64,000 nt of DNA. It comes from Dryomyza anilis. Lineage: Eukaryota > Arthropoda > Insecta > Diptera > Dryomyzidae. The position numbers and the translations under genes were made by a program. This document shows, piece by piece, positions 15,001 to 29,200 of this stretch. The notes beneath the pieces are model-generated. The model ran no database searches. It had not been told where the DNA came from and saw only the letters and a program-made list of their open reading frames with translations. Location: contig OX638134.1 in assembly GCA_951804985.1 (NCBI GenBank), positions 3,906,001 through 3,970,000 on the forward strand, written 5' to 3'. The first letter of the stretch is position 1. The number at the start of each line of letters is the position of its first letter.

Positions 15001-17138
15001 ACTTTCGACCATCTAGGACGCTCCGTTTAGGAGTTACGGCCAATTAAAGAAAATGTTTAAGAATCGATTTTCAAAACCTTATTATTCCGGAACCCACCGA
15101 TCGAATTATATGAAATTTACAGTGAAAAATTATTCATTAAATATCTATAAAATGTGCCTACTTTCGACCCTCTAGGACGCTCCGTTTAGGAGTTACGGCC
15201 AATTAAAGAAAATGTTTAAAAATCGATTTTCAAAACCTTATTATTCCGGAACCCACCAATCGAATTATATGAAATTTACAGTGAAAAATTATGCATTAAA
15301 TATCTATAAAATGCACCTACTTTCGACCCTCTAGGACGCTCCGTTTAGGAGTTACGGCCAATTAAAGAAAATGTTTAAGAATCGATTTTCAAAACCTTAT
15401 TATTCCGGAACCCACCGATCGAATTATATGAAATTTACAGTGAAAAATTATTCATTAAATATCTATAAAATGTGCCTACTTTCGACCCTCTAGGACGCTC
15501 CGTTTAGGAGTTACGGCCAATTAAAGAAAATGTTTAAAAATCGATTTTCAAAACCTTATTATTCCGGAACCCACCGATCGAATTATATGAAATTTACAGT
15601 GAAAAATTATGCATTAAATATCTATAAAATGTACCTACTTTCGACCCTCTAGGACGCTCCGTTTAGGAGTTACGGCCAATTAAAGAAAATGTTTAAGAAT
15701 CGATTTTCAAAACCTTATTATTCCGGAACCCACCGATCGAATTATATGAAATTTACAGTGAAAAATTATGCATTAAATATCTATAAAATGTGCCTACTTT
15801 CGACCCTCTAGGACGCTCCGTTTAGGAGTTACGGCCAATTAAAGAAAATGTTTAAAAATCGATTTTCAAAACCTTATTATTCCGGAACCCACCGATCGAA
15901 TTATATGAAATTTACAGTGAAAAATTATGCATTAAATATCTATAAAATGTACCTACTTTCGACCCTCTAGGACGCTCCGTTTAGGAGTTACGGCCAATTA
16001 AAGAAAATGTTTAAGAATCGATTTTCAAAACCTTATTATTCCGGAACCCACCGATCGAATTATATGAAATTTACAGTGAAAAATTATGCATTAAATATCT
16101 ATAAAATGTGCCTACTTTCGACCCTCTAGGACGCTCCGTTTAGGAGTTACGGCCAATTAAAGAAAATGTTTAAGAATCGATTTTCAAAACCTTATTATTC
16201 CGGAACCCACCGATCGAATTATATGAAATTTACAGTGAAAAATTATGCATTAAATATCTATAAAATGTGCCTACTTTCGACCCTCTAGGACGCTCCGTTT
16301 AGGAGTTACGGCCAATTAAAGAAAATGTTTAAGAATCGATTTTCAAAACCTTATTATTCCGGAACCCACCGATCGAATTATATGAAATTTACAGTGAAAA
16401 ATTATGCATTAAATATCTACAAAATGTGCCTACTTTCGACCCTCTAGGACGCTCCGTTTAGGAGTTACGGCCAATTAAAGAAAATGTTTAAGAATCGATT
16501 TTCAAAACCTTATTATTCCGGAACCCACCGATCGAATTATATGAAATTTACAGTGAAAAATTATGCATTAAATATCTATAAAATGCACCTACTTTCGACC
16601 CTCTAGGACGCTCCGTTTAGGAGTTACGGCCAATTAAAGAAAATGTTTAAGAATCGATTTTCAAAACCTTATTATTCCGGAACCCACCGATCGAATTATA
16701 TGAAATTTACAGTGAAAAATTATGCATTAAATATCTATAAAATGTACCTACTTTCGACCCTCTAGGACGCTCCGTTTAGGAGTTACGGCCAATTAAAGAA
16801 AATGTTTAAAAATCGATTTTCAAAACCGGAACCCACCGATCGAATTATATGAAATTTACAGTGAAAAATTATGCATTAAATATCTATAAAATGTACCTAC
16901 TTTCGACCCTCTAGGACGCTCCGTTTAGGAGTTACGGCCAATTAAAGAAAATGTTTATGAATCGATTTTCAAAACCTTATTATTCCGGAACCCACCAATC
17001 GAATTATATGAAATTTACAGTGAAAAATTATGCGTTAAATATCTATAAAATGTGCCTACTTTCGACCCTCTAGGACGCTCCGTTTAGGAGTTACGGCCAA
17101 TTAAAGAAAATGTTTAAAAATCGATTTTCAAAACCTTA
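1..17138. repeat. 159-bp tandem satellite array, about 108 copies
   Basis: The same monomer repeats head to tail with a spacing of 159 bp (for example the block ACCCTCTAGGACGCTCCG starts at 1111, 1270, 1429 and 1588). Monomers differ by a few substitutions: the triplet after AAAATG is CAC, TGC or TAC; GATCG versus AATCG; TATGCATT versus TATTCATT or TAGGCATT; GTTTAAG, GTTTAAA or GTTTATG. Some carry indels: a 90-bp short monomer, a form with the CGGAACCCACCAAT motif doubled, and forms lacking about 31 bp. The array runs off the left edge, so its true length is unknown. Many monomers are near identical, which suggests recent homogenisation. No long open reading frame crosses the array. It is satellite DNA, possibly pericentromeric or an intergenic satellite island; the sequence cannot decide which. 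Confidence 0.98.
12801..14836. repeat. higher-order repeat block within the 159-bp satellite
   Basis: The diagnostic variants TAGGCATTAAA followed by CGACCATCTAGG and GGCCATTTAAAG recur at about 12801, 13883 and 14837. The first interval is 1082 bp (seven monomers less a 31-bp deletion seen at about 13632) and the second is 954 bp (six monomers). Between these landmarks the order of monomer variants is largely repeated, so groups of six or seven monomers were copied as units. Confidence 0.75.
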
Positions 17139-17400
17139 AATACGCTCGACTGGTTCTGGAATACTAGTCGATCGAATTTCTTAATTTTTACATTATTTTG
17201 AATTTTCAGAAATCACCATAAATTGTGCTGACTTTGAGGGGTCTAGGACGCGTATTAAGGAAGATATGAGGAATTTAAATTGGATATCTGATTTCTCAGC
17301 CCACCGTGGACCGATTATAAAAATTGATATAGGAAATTAGAGTTCAGAAAATCAGCATCAAAAGTGCCAACTTTGAAGAGTTTCAAAGTTGGCAAATTTT
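17139..17400. repeat. decayed satellite monomers at the array edge
   Basis: Identity with the satellite stops abruptly after AAAACCTTA, but scattered similarity continues. CGATCGAATTT at about 17170, then GTGCTGACTTTGAGGGGTCTAGGACGCG at about 17224-17251, match the monomer blocks CGATCGAATTATATG and GTGCCTACTTTCGACCCTCTAGGACGC. About 140 bp further on, CAGCCCACCGTGGACCGATTATA and GTGCCAACTTTGA repeat the same order. I read this as two old, unhomogenised monomers marking the border of the array. Confidence 0.6.
17365..17394. other. perfect 13-bp hairpin
   Basis: TGCCAACTTTGAA is followed by the loop GAGT and then its exact reverse complement TTCAAAGTTGGCA. The left arm matches the position of the satellite block GTGCCTACTTTCGA, so the right arm may be an inverted scrap of a decayed monomer. 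Confidence 0.8.
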
Positions 17401-18043
17401 TTTCTAATTTTAGTTCTCTGATTTCCTGTCAGAAAAAAAAAAAGATTTGGACTACTAAAATATACCTATTCAGTGACATTTTGGACAGCTTTCGGATAGG
17501 GATGACATTCAACAGACAACATAAAGACATACTTTAAACATCATTTATCTAGTTAGGATATTATTTCGTAAAAAATAGTTATGATGATTTTATATTTAAT
17601 TAGATTTTAAATAATATGAAAACTTGTTCTACTTACTGCTCCAAAGCTCTCTGTGTAAAAATGCATAATAAGTGTAGACAGTGCCGAAAATGCAGGCAGA
17701 ATAACTTGAAGCTGCATAAAATTTGAGACATTGAAGAATGAGGCACAATTAAAATGAGTGTTTGATGTGTATTATGTGATTTGTATGTTTGGTTGGATGC
17801 ATGTTTGTTTTTTTTTGTTTTTTTTTTGATTTTTTTTAATATTAGTGTTTGTTAGTCACTTTTAAATTATTTAGTTTTATAGTTTTTTTTAAATTTTTAA
17901 ATATTTTGTTTAATTTTTTTTTTATAATATTAAAATTAAATTTTAAATTAATTTTTTTGTTTTTAGAACGAATAACAATTTTAAAATTAGCTAATACAAA
18001 AAATTTAAATTAACGCGCGAGTGACGACAGCAATAAAAAGTGA
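17401..18043. other. AT-rich gap between satellite and first gene
   Basis: No gene is seen. The part from about 17800 to 18000 is dominated by T runs and probably contains the 3' UTR of the minus-strand gene that ends at 18044. No clear AATAAA for that gene was found on the minus strand. Confidence 0.6.
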
Positions 18044-20631
18044 CTAGATTTTAAGTTCCTCCGGCAGTGGATGCGGTTGAGTCGATTTGGATGAAGACTT
18101 TTCGGTATCTGCAGCAGTTTTGTCTGATGTTTGCGCTGCGCCAGCTTTTGCAGTTTCGGCGGCTGTGATAATAGGCACAAAGCCTGTCTGGTCTGGCGTC
18201 GCTGACTTTGATGAGTCAGACCTTGATGCCTCCGACTTCGAAGATTCTGACTTTGAAGATTCTGACTTTGTAGCGTCTGATTTAGATGCCTCCGCCTTGG
18301 GCAGTTCCGATGCCATCGTTAATAACGTTGTCTTGTGTACGATTTTTGGCTCGGGCTTTGACGGTTTCGATATCTTTTTAAAGGGTACCTTGTTTGGCAG
18401 CGCCTTCGATTCGTAAACCTGCAACGACGGTAGTTTGCGATCCGCAAACGAAGGTTGCAACATGCCTGCGCCCATGCCCAACTTGTGCATCACTTCCTCC
18501 ATGGTCTGCTGTGCCGTTTGACGCGCACGCTCTGCGCCACACTCCAGTACATAGGCCAACTCCTCGCGATGCTCCAAATGTTCGGTGATCTTTTCGCGTA
18601 TTGGCCGCAAATGTTCGACCACAGCATCGGCAACGCGCAGCTTATACATGCCAGTGTCGATGCGTTTGGCCTCATTGCAAATCGATTCAATCGACTGGCC
18701 GCTAACTAGCGAATGTATGGCAATGAGATTGCTGACACCGGGACGTGTGTCCGGCTCATAGGAAACGTCAGAAGTAAAATCGGTGATGGCTTTCTTCACC
18801 TTCTCCACAATAAGTTCGGGTGTGTCTGTGAGATTTATGGTGGCACGCTCATCTGTATCAGATTTGGACATCTTTTTGCTGGGATCGCGTAGCGAACGTA
18901 TGCGTGCTGCCTGCTTATTATCGATGACGGCATGACAAATGGGAAAAGTAGGACCATATTTGGTATTAAAGGTTTTGGCCAAATGTTGTGTCAATTGAAT
19001 GTGTTGTAGTTGATCCTCGCCGACGGGCACATGTGTTGATCTGTTGATAGAGAATGTATTCAATACAATAAAAGTGAAGTTATTATTATGTAATTGACTA
19101 GAGACACCTAACAATGTCAAACAGTCATATACGGCGGTCTGTCTGTCTTCATGGAAATTAATAAACATGATAACATGAAAAGTACAGTATTGATTTTGTT
19201 GAGATTTAAAATAAATATGGTTTAGACGAAGAGTAAGACTAAGTGCAAAAATGAGCGAAATCGGTTGACGGACACACAGCTCCAGATAACTGATATTACC
19301 GGTATAAAGCAATGAATAAAAATGATTTATTTTTTTTAAATATATAGATTCTTGGTACTTTAAAATCAAACAATTGATGCCTTTACATCAATATTTTATC
19401 TTGCACCAATAAAGAGTTATAGCAAAAATAGAAAAGATTCGCCCTTTTGGTATGACAAGAATTTCGATTTTCCAATTTCTTCGTTGTTTTTTGCTATAAC
19501 TCTTTATTGGTGCAAGATAAAATAGTGATGTAAAGCTATTAATTGTTTGTTTCTAAAGCACCTATCGATTGGCATCATTATTTAAAAATGTTTTGCCAAA
19601 TATTTTTCTATCAAATAACAAATATTTGGAAAATTAAATAATGATGGCAATCGATAGGTGTTTTTAAAACAAACAATTAATGCCTTTACATTACTATTTC
19701 ATCTTGAGCTAATAAATAGTGACAACATAAAAAACAAAAATATTCGCGTTTTGGTCAGGATATAGCCAAACAAAATCATTGTGAAAGCACTTCAAACTTT
19801 AAAATTTGATTTTCCAACATTTTTAAAAATGCACATACGCCCCTTTTACAAGACAGTGGCGATATGAAAATATTGATAAAATTCCAATATATTCGACAAA
19901 ATTAGCTACCACTTAAATTTAAGTATTAAAAATAAACCTTTAATTGATTTCATTTGGTAATACAAATCTGTGCTATAAAAGAAATTGTGTTTCACCTACT
20001 TGTAGAGCATTATATCTGCCGCCTGCAGCACTGGGTAAACAAACAGTCCCAACGGTATATCCTTGATTTTGCGCGTCTTCTCCTTGTACTGCGGCAAGTG
20101 ACCCAGCCGCGCCATCGTACTGTGACAGCTGAGTATCCAGCAGAGTTCGCTGTGCTCTTGCACCGCCGACTGCACAAAAAGCGTAGACCGCTCCGGATCT
20201 ATGCCGCACGCAAGCATTGTAGCAGCCATCTGCAGTATATTGGAGCGCAGCTGTTGCGGCTCCTGTGGCATTGTTATCGAATGCAAATCAACAATGCAAT
20301 AGGTAACATCTTCGCGTGCATTTTGTAATTCTGTCCATTTTTGCACAGCGCCCAGATAGTTACCCAAATGCAAAGCGCCCGTAGGTTGTATGCCGGAAAA
20401 GATTTTACGCGGATAAAAGGTGGTCTAATGTATTTAAATATTTGTTGAAAAGAATTTAAAAATATTATAATTTTCACTTACATCTTCATCATCGACTTCA
20501 TCCACTTTTGGTTTTGATTTTTCTGTCGTTGGTGCTGCCGCTTTTGTGGCACGCGGTGCATTGCGCCACTCTTGCGCCGCACGCAGTGATTCGCGTGTCA
20601 CGTGCGCTGAAAAACGTCGCATTGACTGCAT
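18044..20631 (-). CDS. TrpRS-m: tryptophanyl-tRNA synthetase, mitochondrial type
   Basis: Charges mitochondrial tRNA-Trp with tryptophan for organelle translation (class I synthetase, WARS2 type). Three coding exons on the minus strand: 20482-20631, 20000-20424 and 18044-19040, separated by introns of 57 and 959 bp. All joins keep frame and restore [13 protein letters not shown] across the second one. The predicted protein is 523 aa. The HIGH-type motif HLGN is at about residues 69-72 and KMSKS at 248-252. The start at 20631 precedes an Arg-rich stretch ([19 protein letters not shown]) with the look of a mitochondrial presequence. Human WARS2 has about 360 residues. The excess is the presequence/linker and a tail of roughly 135 residues after the anticodon-binding helices, including a Lys/Ser/Glu repeat of the type [11 protein letters not shown]. 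The 959-bp intron carries a foldback element. Identity is firm; the role of the tail is unknown. Confidence 0.93.
19365..19857. mobile_element. foldback element in TrpRS-m intron 2
   Basis: Two nested inverted repeats are visible. The arms 19381-19428 and about 19487-19535 match over roughly 47 bp (CTTGCACCAATAAAGAGTTA and its complement) around a loop with GCCCTTTTGG. A second pair, CACCTATCGATTGGCATCAT at about 19560 and its near complement at about 19640-19663, follows. The right end (ACGCCCCTTTTACAAGACAGT) and the internal order match the element at 54067-54703 in the GRD intron, so this is a family member. No transposase is encoded. Confidence 0.8.
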
Positions 20632-21380
20632 TATTCACAAATATAGATAGGAAATATATATTTTTCAAAGAATTTATTAATTTTTTTAATAAATAAATTT
20701 TTCCGACGTTGTTTTGTCAGTAAAACAATTTTTGATTTGAAATAATTTTCATTTCGTTGCTTTTACGTCACGTCAGCTGTCAGAACGAACGAACAGCTGT
20801 TTGCACACTACAGCAAACTGCAGTGGCTTTCAAACTGTGCAGGGTTGCAAAACATCAGAAGTACCGCGGAATTGTCTGAAAGAATTACTGCTGAATGTGT
20901 GTGGTGAGTTGGTGGTGAGTACTGGCTTTACTGGCTAATAAAATTCAAAATAAATCAAATTTTAAGTTTTTATTAAATTTCTACGAATAAACACTTACTT
21001 TAACTATATAATGTGCAGACATATCTTCAATTTCGTTCGAATACAAATCGATATTTAACATTTATTTAGTAAATCAAATTTGTGATTTCGTTAATTTATA
21101 ATATTTATTTTTAAACACACCATAGTTTATGATTTCCAATGCATGTATTTTAATCATATGAGTTCTTTATATTTATAAAATAATGCTTATTATGTACTTC
21201 GGTTAACGCTTGGCGTCTTCACCACATTCAATCGTAGGCATATTTTGAGATAAATTTCGGCTAATGTTTTTTTTAGCAATGCTTTAAAAACCCTTTTTCA
21301 AACAGAGCTAAAAGTGCGCAAAAATAATAATTTAAAATTATGTTTTTGAAGAAAAATACAAATCGGCCAGGGTGCAGAAA
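20632..21380. other. intergenic: TrpRS-m 5' region and Dld 3' region
   Basis: Two minus-strand genes lie head to tail here. The stretch next to 20631 must hold the TrpRS-m promoter and 5' UTR, and that next to 21381 the Dld 3' UTR. TTTATT at 21061-21066 and again at about 21104 reads AATAAA on the minus strand and could be a polyadenylation signal for Dld. No other gene is seen. Confidence 0.6.
20792..20801. promoter_or_regulatory. E-box core-promoter motif AACAGCTGTT
   Basis: Palindromic AACAGCTGTT fits the fly core-promoter E-box consensus AWCAGCTGWT. It sits about 160 bp upstream of the TrpRS-m start codon, next to a second CAGCTG (about 20774). The position suits a TATA-less housekeeping promoter; function is inferred. 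Confidence 0.5.
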
Positions 21381-24031
<2,651 letters not shown>

Positions 24032-24870
24032 GTTTCGTTTAATTAAAATGCTTCGAATTAATTTTGCTAATTTTTTTATTATTTTGTCAATCACCCGGCC
24101 AGCAAGTTGCACTCGTACGCTTGACGTCGTATGTTGAAAAAACCAATTAATACACTAAAAAAAAATATTAAAAAATCAAATGACGATATCGCAACGGAAT
24201 GTCAAAGTGACAGCAGTCAGTGTGGGTACTTTCAAGTGCGTCAAGTTGGTATGGCATAACCCAGCAAACATTTTGAGTCTTTTAAGACTCCCAAGTGTGT
24301 CAGCTTTTAAAAATATAATCATAATTGACTTAAAGGTCGTGTGGTTATGTGTTTTTCAAATCAGTTTTAAATATAAAATAAGTGCTATTTTAAGCGCTAA
24401 CTTTGTATTTGAAAATGATTTGATAATAACATTATTAAAAAGAGCAGTGAACATTAGGAACAAAAATGTAGTGACACTAAAAACAGTATGTTTTTATGAT
24501 TGCAATACAAACCCTTACAAAAAATATATTGTTGATATTGATTTAAAAATTAGGGAATTTTCAAACTAAAGACAAGCTGTCGGTTATTATTGAGAAGCTA
24601 TGATTCTTAAATTTAGATTCAAGGTTTTTCAAACCTTAACCTCAACACAATGATTTGAAAATAATGTTAGATTTCAAAGCAAGTGAATATTAAGAGCAAT
24701 GGCATATTGGGTAATAACAGCATTAACAAAAGTCGTCTTTGGACAAATCTTCCTTACAAAATTATCTCAAAAGTCGACTACAATCTTAAATTGTACATTA
24801 TTTTAAGATTATTCGTAACGCTGCTAATATTAAAACTTGGATTCAAATTACTATATTTGTTAATTATATA
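24032..24870. other. Dld upstream region, no gene seen
   Basis: Lies between the divergent Dld and MED19 genes. The part next to 24031 should contain the Dld promoter. A 129-codon open frame at 24180-24569 is AT-rich, has no recognisable domain and is not counted as a gene. Confidence 0.55.
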
Positions 24871-25259
24871 TTAACACGTTGACGGACAGTTGCGTCTATA
24901 GCCGTCAAGTTCAAGTTCACTATGTGACATGACGGCAATAGCCGTCCAATACGAAACGATCGAACTCCCAAAAATACTTTGTTGCTCACAAAAAATTGCT
25001 TATTTCAGTCATTAAACCTGTCATTTACGTTTTTAAATTTTTGCTGTTATAGCCGCCATCGTCCCATTACATAGTGTCTAGAGTCCGCTGGCGCCATGAC
25101 GGTTGTAGCCGCAACCTAATTAAAGGTGCTGAATTAATCAAAATTAAGTGTATTTAAGCAGAAAGAGTAAAACTATACTTCTAATATTCTAAAAATTACA
25201 AAAACATATAGTGTCAATTTTCGAATTTCACTTGTTTCTACTGTCCGTCAACGTGTTAA
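24871..25259. mobile_element. piggyBac-like MITE with TTAA ends
   Basis: The left end reads TTAACACGTTGACGGACAGT (24871-24890) and the right end is its exact reverse complement (about 25240-25259), so 16-bp terminal inverted repeats are flanked by TTAA, the target site of piggyBac elements. The 389-bp body encodes nothing but repeats the words AGCCGTC/CATGACGG several times. A non-autonomous element of the piggyBac type; class assignment rests on TTAA and the TIRs. Confidence 0.85.
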
Positions 25260-26296
25260 AACTATTTTTATTTTTTTTTATTTTCAATTATTTTACTTTT
25301 GAATATTTTAAACACTACATTGTACTTAAAGATTTATACATTATAAATAAATTTTGACACCAAAGTTGACCAAATTTCGAATTTATCGAATACTAACAAA
25401 TTTGATTAATCGAGAATCTTTTATATTTTTTATAATTGCTTATATGGCTATGTCACAATGATAGGGTTTGTTTTCTCTCAACTAAATGGGTGGAAGTGGT
25501 AATTTTTAATTTTTTTAACACAAAATTTAAAATATTTTTTTCTCTAATAAAACTTTCACTAGGCAATACTTTAACCATGCAAACTGTTGGGCATTTTGAC
25601 TGCGTCATGTTGCCAGCACTGCTGCTGTCTTCGATCAAAAAGAGAAATTTTGACAACTATGCGTTGACAGTTCGCCCAGTCTCAAGATGGCGATAATGCT
25701 GAAAAGTCGAAATCAAGTGAAATTTCAATAAATTCAATTGTGAAAATACAACATAAAAACACGCGCAAAATGCGTTAAAAACAGCGCTAAACAATAAATT
25801 GAAACGTTAGCAATAAAACGCAAGTGTTTTGCACAAAAACGCTGCAACAATTGTGTGCTAAAAATTGTGTGGAAAAAATTACAAACGAAACCAACGAGAA
25901 AAAAAAAAACTTTTGTAGAATACAACGACGAAGCCTCGAAACATCGCAGCAGAAGCAGCAGCAGTAGAGTCAGCCAAAGTGTCGAAAGCAAGTTCAACGC
26001 AAACGACGACGAGGCGGTGGGCTGCGTGTGGACGCAGTGTTGTTGAGGGGGGTGGAGGAGGAGGAGGCGTCGACGACGACGTCGTAGTGGTTGATAGTTG
26101 TGGTAGAAGAGTTGGTTAATGTTGGAAACAACAAAATTTTGAAAAATAAAATACATAAAACCACAAAACTCAACAAATAGCTACAAGTGCGGGCAGCACA
26201 GAACAACTACAACAACAAATTTGTAACAATTGCAACAAATTAGTTAAAACTACAACAAATTTGTAAGCACTGCAACAAATTTGAAACAATTACAAC
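25260..26296 (+). other. MED19 promoter and 5' UTR region
   Basis: Leads into the MED19 start. TCAAGATGGCGATAATG at about 25683-25699 contains ATGGC, the core of Pho/YY1 sites, often found close to transcription starts. From about 26200 the probable 5' UTR repeats CAACAAATTTG four times up to the start codon, and 26040-26090 is a purine/GA run with GACGACGACGTCG. No separate gene is supported. Confidence 0.5.
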
Positions 26297-29200
26297 ATGA
26301 TGAACAACTATGGCAACATGATGATCGGCGATCAATTTCGCAAAATGGAATCAACATATTCGCCAAAATCATCGCCACACAGCGGTCGCTCGCCGGTGGT
26401 GGCGCGGCAGGACTCAACGGGCACCTTAAAGACGACCATATCGCTGGGCAAGACGCCAGCGATCGTGCACACGGGACCCTTTTACTCGATGAAGGAGCCG
26501 CCAGGTGGGTTCGATGATTTGTAGATGAATTTTTGATATAATTTAGAAAATTTTAAAGCTAGAACGATGCACGATTGATGCAAAAACCAACGCTTAATAC
26601 GAATTTTGTCAAATATCAAATTGAATTTGATTAAAATTGGTCAAACGGGTTAATCGAGCTGTAGGATTTGGTCGTTAATGGGTTAATATATATATATCTT
26701 ATTATTTTTTTCCGAGATAAACATATTTTTGTCTAAATCCTTTTGATATTTTGTTCAATACCAGTCAATCATTCGAAACATACATCAATTTTTGTAGTGA
26801 TGTAAACAGAAATTAATAGAATTTATACAAATGCGTGAGCCAGAATTAGGTTTTTAATGTGTTTTATTCTTTATTCTATTTTTTAATTCATAAAGATATT
26901 TTAGATCTATATCCTTTTGATACTTTGTTTAATATCAGTCCAGCAACAAATAATACACAACATTTTTGTGGTGATGCAAACAGAAATTAATAAAATTAAG
27001 TCAATCGCGTTATTCGAGTTATAGGGTTTAGTCGAGAATATATATTTTTTATTCTTTATTCTGTTTTTAAGAGATACAAATATCTTTGGTCTATATCCTT
27101 TTGATATTTTGTTCAATACCAGTCAAGCATCAACAAGTACATCAAATTTTGGTGGTGATTCAAACAGAAATTAGTACAATTTTTGCAATCTTGTGAACAG
27201 AGCATAAAGGTTTGGTCGCTAATGGGTTAATATATATAACTTTTTATTATTATTTCTCTTTTTAAGAGATAAAGATCATTTTTCTATAACCTTTTGATAC
27301 TTTTTTTCAATATCAGTTTCATTCATTCGTTGTTCCATAATTTTTCCTTGCTTTATCTATATCTTTTAGTCTTAATTTCCTTATCATGTTTATTTTTTTT
27401 ATTTTTAAGTTTTTCTTAATACTTTTTCTTTTTGTTATTTGCCTTTTATTTATAATTTTGTTGTATGGTATTTTCTTAAATTTATTTTTTATATCTTTTT
27501 TTTATTTTATTTTTTTATTTTTTTAATTCTTATTATTTTTTCATCCTCTTTTTATTGTTTGTCTTCTCGTTACTCTTTATTTTCTTTTTAATTTTTTTGT
27601 TCTAGAATTCCAATTTTTGTATTATTAAATCTTTTATTTTATATTCCGCTCTTTAAATATTTCTACCTTTTTGAAAAATAGGATCTCTTTATTTCATATA
27701 TTAGTTTTTACTTATTTTTTATTTTTTCGTTTAATTTCTTTTAATTGTTTTTCCCCCTTTTATATTCATACGAATTTCATTTAATTATTTTACATCTTAT
27801 TTTTATTTCTAACTTTTTATATTTTATCTTCTTTTTATTTTTACTTCTAATTTTTGTGTGTTAATTCAATTCTATAATTTTATTCTTAAATTTTTTTAGT
27901 ATTTGACTCTTAAATTCCATTTTTTATTTATTTTTTATTAAATTCCATATTTTTATTCTGTATTTTTCGTTATAAATTCCACTCTCAAATACATTTTGCC
28001 GTGCACTTAATTTTATTTTTTATATTTCATTTATAAAATTTATTTTTATATTTTAATCCAAATATTTTAATTATTTTTCAATTTTTTTATATTTCTAATA
28101 TTTAAGCGCCATATTAAATTTTATTTCTAGTTTTAATTTTTTCATTTTATTTCATCTTCTTAGTATTTCACTTCATTGAAAAAAATATATATATATATAT
28201 ATATTTGTCTGCCGACAACTACCCGCCGATATTCTATCGATAACATGCTACAAGGCAGCCTACTTGAAATTTTAATTCCAAAAACATTTCATAAATCTGC
28301 CGTGGCATGTACTGATTTTTGAACATGCCGATTCTCTGCGTGAAACCTGCTGTAGGAAGGCATTTTTATAAAATACAAACTACATGCTATGCCCTGCGTA
28401 AAATCTGTCAGTAAACTGCGCTTTTGCCAGAAATATGTCGATATTCTGCCAGTAACCTGCCGAATATTATGTCTTGGGTTCTTTTTAACTATTTCCATAT
28501 GTTTATATTTAAATCTTTGAATTCCGCTCTTAAAGAATTTTTAAATTTTTTTCTTTTTATACCCTACACTAAGAGTGAAAGGGTATATTCAGTTTGGTAC
28601 GCCGTTTGTAACACCCTGAAGAAAGCATCTCCGGAAAAGTATATATATATATATATTCTTGATCAGCATGACCTTCTGAGTCGATGTCCGTCTGTCTGTC
28701 TGTGTGTCCTTCTGTCTGTTAAAATCACGATTACGGAAAAAGTAGAAGAGCTAGAGCAATGAAACTTAAGATTTAGATTACTTATATATCTAAGCTGTCT
28801 GAACAAGAAAATTGGAATGATCGATCTATTGTGACCTGAGAACCGACCACGTATGTTCTAATACTTCGTATAAAATTTACATCTACAGCTCAATTTTAAT
28901 GTTTACGTGCTTAGGTAAATTTTTTTGGTCAAATATATATTGATTTCATCCATAAATACATGAAGATAATGTTTTCCCACGAAACGACTTGTGGTTTCCA
29001 AAAAAAAAAACGAAATTCGGTACACCTACCCATTTGTAAATATGGGTATCAAATGAATGGAAATTCTTCAGCGATTGAAAGTTTGTAGTTATTTTCAGGA
29101 TTCGTATTCCCTGGTGACCTATATACCACTTTGAATGGTAACCAGACATATGTGTAGGGTATTTATAGTCGGCTTAGACCGACTATAATATTGATAATCC

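Noticed and set aside
1..17138. Regular repeats suggesting a CRISPR array or rDNA spacer
   Set aside because: There are no unique spacers between repeats, the unit is 159 bp, and no rRNA sequence is nearby; it is plain satellite.
19041..19369. N-terminal extension of the TrpRS-m last exon ([13 protein letters not shown]...)
   Set aside because: It is intron read-through; the acceptor at 19041-19042 joined to exon 2 restores the conserved [12 protein letters not shown].
24180..24569. 129-codon plus-strand open frame upstream of Dld
   Set aside because: AT-driven composition, no recognised domain, and no conserved start context.
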